Positions 55,082-64,000 of a stretch of DNA of 64,000 nucleotides are shown piece after piece. Both the position numbers and the translations under genes were made by a program. The DNA is from Aquatica leii (Eukaryota; Arthropoda; Insecta; Coleoptera; Lampyridae). The DNA is taken from positions 60,589,505 to 60,653,504 of the forward strand of contig CM069436.1 of NCBI GenBank assembly GCA_035610365.1, given 5' to 3'. A model generated the notes under the pieces. It searched no databases, was not told the DNA's origin, and was given only the letters and a program-made list of their open reading frames with translations. Every line of letters begins with the position of its first letter. Position 1 is the stretch's first letter.

Positions 55082-55186
55082 TTAATGGGTATATCCATCA
55101 TGATTTCTAATCATTTCTTGTAAACGATTAAGTATTGACTGAATTAGTTTTACAATTAGATCATGTTGGATCCCAAGAGATTTGAA
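55082..55186 (-). pseudogene. Tc1-like transposase C-terminal end
   Basis: The minus strand reads HDLIVKLIQSILNRLQEMIR then NHDGYTH and a stop. This matches the Tc1 C-terminus (NLI.SM..R.Q..I..(H/N)GGYTHY), which is also seen at the end of the 29757-30545 relic. Upstream sequence (to about 55380) is too decayed to align with confidence. Confidence 0.6.
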
Positions 55187-55866
55187 CCACCGTGATCAGT
55201 TCCTAGCGCATGTATTTTTTTTCTATATTGTGTGCCACTACAGCATCCATAGTCGGCAAAAAACTGTTTATCGGTATCAAAAATCTTGTTCATAAAGCCA
55301 AAAGCGCTTTGACGGATATGTCGATCATTAGCACATCACATGAGTGGACCGTGACGGAAATTTCCGTCAATCAGCAGTCAACATGTTAAATCAGAACCCT
55401 TTAGAGGTAACACACGAATATTATTATATTGTTATATTATATTATTATAGCCTATAACGATAAGAAAAGCATAAATACCTATTGAGAAATATCACCCTTA
55501 TCTGCATACATTAACTATTATATTATTCAGTATGTAAAGATACTGTTGAAAATTTAAGTGGCCTTTTATCTTTCAACAAACCTCTAGATTTAGGAAGCTT
55601 ATTCATCTTTATATGTTCATTCCAAATTTTTAATTTTTTTAATAGTTTGCAGGTATTGTTTTTCATACCTACAATGCAGGTATGTATACCTTGATACCAT
55701 ATTGAATTCAAATTCGATTCATTGCTGTGTATGGGCAAGTCAGAAACCTGGTTTTAATTGTAATTTTTTATAGTAGAAAATAGATGCCGTTTCATAAAAT
55801 CTCTAATTGTTAAACCTTTCCTTTATTTCTTTTCTATTCTACAGTCAACTGATTTTGCTACTTTCA

Positions 55867-55971
55867 CTAACGCTTTACGGCGGATTTTGAAATTTGTAAT
55901 TGACGTGCTGTTTTCCTAACAGTTACTTCACATTCTAAAAGTTCTACTGCACGATAACGTATATGAGGCAT
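55867..55971 (-). pseudogene. short HTH-like fragment
   Basis: 34 codons: MPHIRYRAVELLECEVTVRK then TARQLQISKSAVKR. The spacing of RKTARQLQISKSAVKR is typical of a psq/transposase helix-turn-helix. It may be the N-terminus of a lost pogo- or Tc1-type gene on the minus strand. The frame at 55523-55738, further along the same strand, could be related but has no motif. Confidence 0.3.
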
Positions 55972-56705
55972 TGTAAGCACATACAGTTGCACAGCTAGAC
56001 TAATTAAACAATAAGTAATCCGAAATGACTATAAATATGTTTTTCTTCTCTTCGCGTTTAATACACTCGACATTTGCAATACATTGACAGTATAGTAAGC
56101 ATATACATATTATAATAGGAAATTTTCTAATCCAAATTGAGTATTTTTTAGAAATACAATAAAAAAAACATTAAGTCGCTAATAAACGATTCTATTTGCT
56201 ATTTATGCACAAAAGGCTTTATTACGAAGATTAAGCCTGGAGAACAACGTGATACAGTCCGATGGCCTCTGGCTCAAGAAATGTATGTTAGTCCATTAGC
56301 GTAATCATACACGCCAGTTTTTATTATTTAAAAGTTCAAGGCAATATGCAAAATAAAATAAATAATTTTTTTTGCACAATTATAATTAATGCTTCAAAGC
56401 AGCTAAAAGTTAATACAATACAAAAAATTTAACATTTATATGTTTTTCTTTATTAAAGAAACATTTATTTGTAATTGTATAAGTACATTAGTAGAATCGT
56501 GTAGCAGTTACTTGAAAAAAAGAAAAATGCTTAGTAGAACAAGAGAGAACTTAAAAACTTACTTAAAATAAACGAAAAGTTATATTACGATTTACAAAAT
56601 TATTTGGTGATCAATGTAACTGCGTGTTGTTGATGGTTTGATTTATAAAATCTCTTGCTAAGGTGTGACAATAGGTTCTAACTAAAAGTGTTGTATTGTG
56701 TAATT

Positions 56706-57410
56706 TTTACTTTCTTATAAAAGAAAGTTTAGCGATCGCAATTTTTTGCAGAAGTTTACGTTTCAAAGTCTCTTAAATCTGAATCTAAAAAGAAAAAGAC
56801 ACCACACGACATTCTTATCAGGAACTTCTACATATTTTTTATTTTCAAATTGAAGAAAAACATCCAAGTCAAAAGAATATACAGAATTCAGAAAAAGGTT
56901 TATAATTTTAATTGCTTAAAAGGAATAATAGTAAAAGTATTAAGTACTATACATTAGACAATTTTTATTTAAAAATTTTTTATCGTTTGTATTGACTTCC
57001 TAGCATGCTATAATTTTTTTGTAGTTTTTCTATTCGATTTCATTAAGATATAACCGAAATATGGTAAATTGAGGTTATGTTGCCATATTGACTAATCCCT
57101 GTATTTATGCGCCTTGATATTGCTTTACCTTTTAGTAAATCATTTTTTTTAATTGTCGCAAGCAGGGTTTGAACTTAGATTAAATTTATGAGTTTTTTTT
57201 AAACTATAAATAAACTGTTAATTTTATTTGAATAAACTGTTAGAAAAAATTATCTCTATAAGAAACTGTAAAAAGAATACAAATAATTTCCATACGTACA
57301 AAATTATATAAGAAAAACTGTTAAAAATAGCAGATTAACCCACTTCTAGCTAGCTCTATACCAAATTTTAAGTTACTAGAAATTTTGATTTGAGAGTTAT
57401 CGTGGGTAGG
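56706..57410. repeat. dispersed repeat family R1, copy c (rearranged)
   Basis: 56706-56785 reads + with the opening palindrome (TTTACTTTCTTATAAAAGAA) and GCGATCGCAATTTTTTGCAG. At 56803 a reversed ACCACACGACATTCTTATCA matches the inner part of the composite's right end. 57000-57410 reads - with the ACCCACGATAACTCTCAAAT block at its outer edge and shares about 90 bp with 22845-22937. So two R1 parts lie head to head. Confidence 0.65.
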
Positions 57411-57789
57411 GAAAGCCGGAGAAATACCGCGCGCGGGGGAATTCCGCATTTTTGAAAAAACTTTAACCAAGAATACACTGGCGTACGTCGCAAAATGTTA
57501 CAGTTGACATATGATGCGTGCGTCAAAAGGATTGAGTAATGCCCGCTAGTCGTAAGTTGACAGTAAACATGCTTGTGCCAAATGGGATTCTGATCTAACT
57601 TTTACTTAAATTAATCGGTTGAAAACGGTGAGTTACTGTGTATATTTAAAGATAAAACATTTTCTGTCCACTTGCTAGTGTATAAATAAGTGTTACCCCA
57701 AGTGATCACCAATAAAACGTAAGTACTTTTCATGATATGAATTTTTATGTTGGATGATGTTGCTCGGGGGAATACCGCGCATAAACAAT

Positions 57790-57820
57790 GGGGTAATGCT
57801 GCGCTGCGCGGTGTTACCCC
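57790..57820. promoter_or_regulatory. 31-bp palindrome, likely transposase-binding site
   Basis: GGGGTAATGCTGCGC and TGCGCGGTGTTACCCC are inverted, with perfect outer arms GGGGTAA / TTACCCC and an imperfect core of GCGC words. It sits 57 bp before the start codon of the transposase gene. It could bind the transposase and also overlap its promoter. Confidence 0.4.
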
Positions 57821-57876
57821 ATGTATGATTATTTTGTTTCTTTTTTTAATAGTTGTAGGTATCTTTTTAGTTCATA

Positions 57877-59678
57877 ATGCCCAGAACATACCGACGAACC
57901 TCAGATAGAGGAAAATGGTCAGCAGAGATACTTAAAGCTGCCATTGAAGCTGTAGAATGAGGTAGGGCTGTAAGAGAAGAAGGAAGATTTTCTAAAATTC
58001 CTGAATCTACGCTGACAGACAGAATTCGAGGAAAAAACTATAATAAAAGTAATTTGAGTCGGAAAGCTTCATTCACTGAGAATCAGGAGAAAGCATTGGC
58101 TGGACATGCTATCAAACTGGCCAATGTATTTCACGGAATTTCATCTCTAAAACTTGGCCGCCCACCTTATGATTTTGCTGAGCAGAATAAAATCAAACAT
58201 CGATTCCGTGTAGACAAAAAGTAGCTGGGGAAGGCTGGCTAGAACTGTTTTTACATCGAAATCCACGAATTTCGCTTAGAAAACCCAAAGGCACTAGCTT
58301 AAATAGAGTAGAAGCATTCAATAAGGCTGCTGTGACAAAATTCTTTAAAAAGCTTACCAGAATCTTTGAAAGATATGTTTTCAGAAAATCGTATTTATAA
58401 CGTGGGTTCAGTTATTTCATTGGAGAGGGAAAAGAACGTTACAGTAGTTTGTGCAGTTGGCCACTACGTGTCCTATATGTTCGTTTATCTTAGAGCTCGT
58501 ATGACTCTTCATTTAGAAAAAGACGGTCTTTCTGGGGCAAACTACAAATGTTCAAAAAACAGATGGACCAACGAAACTTTGTTCAACGAATGGTTACACC
58601 ACTTCAAAAAATGTGTAAAACCATGACTAGATAATCCAGTTTTACTTATATTGGACAATAACACGAGTCACTTATCTCTAGATGGATATAGTTTTTGTAG
58701 AAGGAATGGTATAATAATAGTATCACTTCCGCCGCATACATCACATAAGTTGCAGCCACTCAATCTGACATTTTTCGGACCATTAAAAAATACTTTAACC
58801 AAAGAACGTGATTTATATTTACGGATTCATGTGCACCAAAAAATCACGCATTACAGTTTGGCTTCAATTTGTAATAAAGCATATATAAGAGCCGCTACTA
58901 TAGAAAAGGGGGTATCTGGATTAAAAGCAGCGGGAATTTGGCCGTTCGATCTGGAAAGATTTACTGATGATGATTTTATTCAACTTAATAAAACTGAAAA
59001 TATCGTAGAGATGCCAATTTCTATGGAAGAGTCGTTCTAAGATGAAAACCAAAAAAGTACAAAATTCCATGTTGTTGGAGCTTGAACATAGAACACCTAC
59101 AAAAAACAACATTACAGAGAATATTTCGAAAGATATACGAGTTAAACCTCAACCTGGACCATCAAATATAAAATGCACCACATCTTCACTAAGGTCTATG
59201 ATGCAAAAGTTAATGCCATTACCCAGCTTCAAAACTAAAAAAATGTCAACGAAATCACGCCTTAAACAACATACAAAGATTTTGACAGGTACTCTTCTTA
59301 AATCAGAACTGGAAGCTATGGAAGAAAAGAGAAAACAGAAACGGGAGAAAAAAGAAGTAAATGAGAAAAAAAGAAAAACTTAAGAGTTTTTATAAGAAAA
59401 AATATCATCAAAAACCAAAACACATTTGAAATATGAAATTTGATAAGAGCGACACTGAACCTAAGATTTATTCCGAAAGCGAGATTTGTGATGATGATGA
59501 CTTAGAGAAAGTTGATCTTATTCCAACCCATGAAGACGACATCTGTTTAGTCTGCGGAGAGTTCGGAAGGAACAACGAGGTCTGGTATCGTTGCAATTCA
59601 TGCTCCAAGTGGTCACCTGATGTCGCTTATAGTAGAAAAGAAAAAGGTAAATCTTACCTGTGTGATTACTGTTCCTAA
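57877..59678 (+). pseudogene. pogo-family transposase with psq HTH, CENP-B HTH, DDE and PHD-like finger
   Basis: ATG at 57877: MPRTYRRTSDRGKWSAEILK, then (after a TGA at 57958) VREEGRFSKIPESTLTDRI, a pipsqueak-type HTH. Next is a CENP-B type HTH (LGRPPYDFAEQNKIKHRF, LELFLHRNPRISLRKPKGTS). IYNV at 58397 is joined directly to GSVISLEREKNVTVVCAV: the DETG-containing stretch with the first catalytic Asp is deleted. LLILDNNTSH keeps the second Asp. HTSHKLQPLN has Asn where the third Asp is normal. A basic linker follows. The last frame (59433-59678) is CLVCGEF...WYRCNSCSKW...YLCDYC, a PHD-like finger whose His-x2-Cys pair has become PDVAY. It is clearly inactive. Confidence 0.9.
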
Positions 59679-60059
59679 CAATTGATTTTGATTTTTTTTG
59701 TGATTATTGATTATTTTTTATTGTATTTTGTGGACAATACAGTCAAAGTTAAAATGCATTGGAACACTTTACTTCACTGCGTGTAATTCCCCCACAGCAT
59801 GCCACATCACCCAAATGCTCAAGTAATGCCGCGCAAGCGATAATTTTTGTTTTTTATTTGTTAATAGGTATTACCAAAAAAATTAACTGATTTTAAATGT
59901 TGCAATAGTACGTGCTTCGTATTGGCACTTCTTATAAAAAAAACTTAGTAATAAATGAAAATATTTAATAATTCCCCCGGTCTCCCCTGCATCCAAAGAT
60001 AATGTAGGGAAGATGCAGCACTCCGTGTATAAACAAATCAAAAGAATATCGAAAAAAAT

Positions 60060-60330
60060 TGTTATTTTTAATGAATTCCTTTCAACATCGCGGGCAGGAT
60101 TCAAATCTAGATTATATATGAAATTCACTTTAAATTATAAATCAAATATCTAGTTGTAAACTGTTAATAGAAAAAAAAATTATTTATATACCCACTTTTA
60201 GTTTCTTTATCAGACCCATCTTTTGACGGAACGGAGGGAGTATAAAAAACCAGCTCCATACTAAATTTCAAGTTACTAGGACTTTTTATTCGAGAGCTAT
60301 CGTGGGTACATCGTTACACACACATAGACG
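60060..60330 (-). repeat. dispersed repeat family R1, copy d
   Basis: The minus strand reads ACCCACGATAGCTCTCGAAT, AAGTCCTAGTAACTTGAAAT, TTTAGTATGGAGCTGG, AAAAGTGGGTAT, AACAGTTTACAACT and GATTTGAATCCTGCCCGCGA. These are the same blocks, in the same order, as 9395-9720. The opening palindrome is absent. Confidence 0.7.
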
Positions 60331-62492
60331 TCCAGATATATTAATTAATACTATGTATAATATTTGTTCTAACTAAAAATCGTTTACATTTTGAAATTAA
60401 TTTTTTTTACAATATGAAAATAACAAACAATTTTCAATATTTCTAAATACAACAGAATTTGTGTACAGTTAGATTTCCCTTGTAACTTTTTAATTAATAA
60501 ACTAAATAGTCTAATATTCGTTTTAATTTATTATAGAATAAAATTGTAGGTGTATAGATTAATACATATTTTATAAATTAATAATAGTTTTTTTATAATT
60601 AATTTTAGACCCATACATCGCTTCAATAAACTAACATACAGTGTATCCCAATATGAGTTGCATTGCATGGGTATCTTTGTTATTAATGAAGATACCGGTT
60701 TGGTTAAATGAGCAATTATGTAGAGTTTTTCGTACTGATTTAAATTATTTTTAAAAATAATTCTGATTCCGAGCCGTCCCGAAATTAAACGAAAAAAACC
60801 GTTACATTTGTAACAAGCGACACTGTGTGTGTGTAAGAGTATATAAACACTTATAAAAACAGAATTAACATAAGAATAAACTATAACGTACAAATATCGG
60901 GCATATGCGAAAAAAACATCTTGGTTTCTTGCAACTATCGATAAATGCCAAAAGATAATTAGACTTCTCTGAATTGTTATACAGTTCAAAACTTATAACT
61001 TTTTTATAACACTGCAAAAGTCCGATAAATTATTATTGACGTTTCATTCCTATCAAAATAAAAATTTGCAAGCAAGCAAGTAGTTGCAAATTAGGTGTTT
61101 TAATTTATTCTAATTACCTTGAACTTAGTTTTTCTAAAATATGTTACCATTTAATTACAAAACAAGTTGCCATTAATACCAACGTTTACAAACGTAACCT
61201 AAAATGTTTAATTTGGAAACTAAATCTTTTTACTCTATACGTACCGTTGAAACTAATGCAATAGCACCAAAAATAATTTTGATCAAAATTCGTAGGGTAA
61301 TAACTTTGACCTGTACGGAAATTAAATTAGTCATACACAATACACAGTGTTGTCTAATAGCAAATAAACATACAATGTATCGTATTATCTGTTAGTCGTA
61401 GAAGAACAAATTTTTCTTCTGTAAAAACATTTATCATAAACACTATTTGTAAACAAACGCAAAACAACAATAAACAATTTATTATTTTCGTGGATCTCAA
61501 ATTGATTGCAAAAGTTAGACAGACATCTCTTAAAATATACCACTAAATTAATATTCAATAAATATGTACATAGAGCAAATAAAACTGAATATAAACATTT
61601 TTTTCTACTAATGAGACAATTTAATTACCTCATAAAAACAACTATTACAATTGGATAACAGAATTTATTTGAAAAACATTTCAGTCAATAAAAATAAGTC
61701 ATGCCATCCAAATAGTGTTATGTAAAAGCTCAGCGAAGTATGTTTTCAAAAATACATCAAAGAAAGTCAAAACTAAAAATAAATAAAACTGTTTTATTAA
61801 AAATTAATCGTAAACAACGTATTTAAAATTTAATAAAGCAAATTATACAAAAATACAAATAAACAGCTAAGAGAAGAAATAAAATAAATTAAAACAAACG
61901 CTAAACAACGTTCATTAAAGACAACACGCAAATTTACTTACAAATTCATAAATAAAAAACATACACACCCCTGTCTTTCTAAATAATTAATTATCGTAAC
62001 ACATTTTAATATAGATTAATATTAAAATAAAACAAAAATGGTCAAATTGCATGTGCATTAAAAATGCTTAGACAAGTTATTTTAGCAACAATATTTTGAA
62101 AAGTAGGTAATATTTGTTGTCATTTTTTGCATATTGCAAATTAATTTGCACCGCATAGTTAGTCAGCTTAGTTTTCAGTAAATTGCTTATCGATTTTACA
62201 TAAAACAGGGGCAAAAGAAAATCGGCTGAAACGCATCGCGTATTGAATTCGACAAGATAAAACGCATTTTCACTTCGGCCGAGCTTTAAGTATTTTGTTG
62301 ACAAAATTGTCACTATAACAACACTTTTCTTGTAACTTCTAATAAAACTACCAATAAAAATTTTGTGGAAATTCATTTCCAATAAAAGAGTTTTAGGTCA
62401 CGCGGGGTTGAATTTCTCTCTACTACGTTGTTTTCACACTATTGTACGATTGAATTTTGAAGTGAACGCAGTGTTGTCTAATTCTTTTCGCA
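60331..62492. other. unassigned interval and upstream region of the second tetraspanin
   Basis: No mobile-element family recognised. The 152-codon minus frame 60531-60989 has no domain I know and an AT-driven Ile/Tyr/Leu-rich composition, so I doubt it is a gene. The last 120 bp before 62493 (from TCACGCGGGGTTGAATTTC) is less AT-rich and probably is the 5' UTR and core promoter of the gene that follows. Confidence 0.35.
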
Positions 62493-64000
62493 ATGGAATC
62501 TTGCGGAATGTCGATTATTAAATATTTACTGTTCTTTTTCAATTTAATTTTTGCTGTGAGTTTTTTGATTTTAAGTGCGCGAGTGTGTTGTAATAATTTT
62601 AAATTTTAGATTTCTGGAATTGGCATAATTACAGCTGGAGCGATCGTTTTATCGGATGTTGGCGAATTTAGTCATTTTATGGAAAACCGTATGCTAGCAA
62701 CACCAATTGTGCTTATAGTTGCTGGAGTTATTATTTTTATTATTGCATTTTTGGGATGTTTTGGAGCCATTCGAGAATCATACTCATTGCTATTAGCGGT
62801 AAGTGCGCTGTTGATTATTAATGCAATTTTTTTATTGTAAATTATAAATTAAAAGTGATAAAAAAACATAAAAATATATACGTTAGATTTGGTGGTATGC
62901 ATCTGTTAACGTTTCTTGAAAGTTGGAATAAAAAGCTTAAGAAGTAAGTAATCGCAACGTCTGCGTCTATATACTATAAATACTGTTTGTTTGTTTGTTT
63001 TTCTGACCAATAATTTGATTTTATACTAGCTATATCTCGTCTACCAATCATTTTATCTCGTTATTCCTTTCACAATGTGCTTAAAGCATTATTCAGTTGT
63101 ATAAAAAGTTGATGCCTGTTGATCAGGGATAAGTTAAGATAAAGCTATATATACGAAATCACAAAAAAAGTAGTATGAGCACAAATTTTAAAATATATGA
63201 CATAATTTGTTTGTTCAAAATCTTTTGCTAAAAATATACGTATATTTATTTTTTTATGCAACAAGTTTTGTTCAATTTTTCAATTTTTCTGTAAAAATAA
63301 TTGCTTTTAAGTAATAATTGTTTGGGGTAGTAATATGTAATTTATTCAGAAATCAAACTTTTTTTAAAGTTATTTTTGTATATAAGATTAAATACAAGAA
63401 AAGATAAATATGTTAGCTATCATTAACGAAACAATTACAATGTTTTACTTTAAATTATTTTACGCAACAGCGCTTTCTAATATTTGAAAAGCACATATTA
63501 GATATCCTTAAGCCGTCGCAATTTTTTTTTAACTACGATTTTGTAGTAGTTGCTTTTTTGCATGAATGAGCAATCAATTGAATGCGACCATTATGCTTGT
63601 AGCATTTTTTCTAGTCGTACGTAAATGAAGGATTTTTTTTAATAACATTGTCTGTTTTAAGTTTATTTACTATTGATATCAGTTTTCTTCTCTTGTCGTT
63701 ATCGTAATAGCAAAGCAATTACGTCTGTATCTACAACTATCACTACATATACATATTCTATACATCTATAGTCTATTCAATTTTAATCGCAAGTAAATGT
63801 AAACATTAATCAATGCGTGCTCTTCACGTGTAGAATGTTTTATTAGTATTCTGTGAACATTAAATGTTCCACTAGCGCATATTCAATAAATATTCCAAAT
63901 AAATATTCTGTGAATATTCAAATTTATAATAAACTTACTTAAAATATTTAATAAATATTGTACATATATTTGTAGAATATAATGTAGGTTATTTATGCTT
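62493..64000 (+). CDS. tetraspanin (CD63-like), exons 1-2, continues past the window
   Basis: Exon 1 is 62493-62555 and exon 2 is 62610-62798, both phase 0 with GT-AG signals. The lengths (63 and 189 bp) are identical to the first gene. The protein starts MESCGMSIIKYLLFFFNLIF (TM1), then SGIGIITAGAIVLSDVGEF and the small loop (HFMENRMLATP). TM2 follows (IVLIVAGVIIFIIAFLGCFG), then AIRESYSLLLA before a GTAAGT donor. By my count 61 of 84 residues match the upstream paralogue, with SDVGE and FLGCFGAIRESY conserved. Intron 1 is 54 bp; intron 2 is at least 1,202 bp and holds a (GTTT)n run near 62985 and AT-rich sequence. No damage is visible. TM3, the large loop and TM4 lie outside the window. Confidence 0.9.
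62799..64000 (+). other. start of intron 2 of the second tetraspanin
   Basis: Contains a (TGTT)n run at about 62984-63001 and repeated AATATTC/ATAAATATT words at 63880-63960, some palindromic. No mobile element was recognised and no exon 3-like sequence (TM3 of the family) is present before the window ends. Confidence 0.5.

Larger units (their letters stand above)
57413..59850 (+). mobile_element. pogo-type element with GGGGAATACCGCGC subterminal repeats
   Basis: Left of the gene: GAAATACCGCGCGCGGGGGA and GGGGGAATTCCGCA (57421-57450), then GGGGGAATACCGCGC (57766-57780) and a palindromic GGGGTAAT...GTTACCCC (57790-57820). Right of the gene: TAATTCCCCCACAGCATGCC (about 59782) and AGTAATGCCGCGCAAG (about 59821). 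The words recur in both orientations on both sides. The exact ends and TA target duplication were not fixed. It lies between two separate R1 copies. Confidence 0.6.

Noticed and set aside
60531-60989. 152-codon minus-strand open frame
   Set aside because: Longest frame in that region, but composition is what AT-rich DNA gives (Ile, Tyr, Leu, Phe), no domain, no splice-compatible neighbours. Not called a gene.

Overview
This is a stretch of animal nuclear genome, almost certainly from an insect. It is AT-rich, has GT-AG introns and very few long open frames, and carries decayed copies of transposon types common in insects (mariner, Tc1, pogo, hAT, PIF/Harbinger, Helitron, Penelope-like, gypsy). 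The order cannot be fixed from sequence alone. There is no sign of bacterial organisation: no operons, ribosome-binding sites or CRISPR.

Only two host genes are visible, and they are paralogues. The first is a complete tetraspanin gene on the + strand (17253-25837). It has five exons coding for 241 residues: four short exons separated by introns of about 50 bp, then a 7.7 kb intron, then a 21-codon last exon. The second, at 62493 and running off the right edge, shows exons 1 and 2 of a sister tetraspanin with identical exon lengths and about 61 of 84 residues the same by my count. They look like an old duplication in the same orientation, with about 36.7 kb of mobile DNA between them.

Everything else is transposon-derived or unassigned. 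1-1193: Penelope-like fragment whose coding part is inverted relative to its flanking repeats. 1.8-2.8 kb: pogo pseudogene. 3.3-3.9 kb: GC-rich inverted-repeat element. 4.0-5.4 kb: deleted hAT. 8.0-8.8 kb: mariner. 9.2-14.1 kb: composite bounded by inverted ends and holding a Harbinger transposase, its MADF/BESS-like partner and unidentified coding debris. 15.1-16.0 kb: second Penelope-like copy. Inside tetraspanin intron 4 lie a decayed two-part transposon gene split by a 1.1 kb inverted-repeat element (19.8-22.0 kb) and a 1.74 kb hAT with a perfect 8-bp target duplication (23123-24860). 27.2-33.9 kb: hairpin and MITE cluster plus a Tc1. 35.3-36.5 kb: pogo transposase fused to a PHD-like zinc finger. 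39.6-42.0 kb: gypsy gag relic broken by a 1,945-bp foldback-type element with a perfect 9-bp target duplication. 45.1-46.1 kb: another inverted-repeat element. 49.9-53.0 kb: a further pogo. 53.3-54.0 kb: Helitron with intact ends. 54.1-55.2 kb: two Tc1 relics. 57.4-59.9 kb: the best-preserved pogo with psq HTH, CENP-B-type HTH, DDE and PHD-like modules.

No transposase here looks active; each has stops, frameshifts or lost catalytic residues. The most unusual structure is the foldback-type element at 39856-41800, whose arms and core are built from repeated GTCGTGC inverted motifs. The next most notable are the pogo-PHD architecture found twice and the bounded composite at 9.2-14.1 kb.
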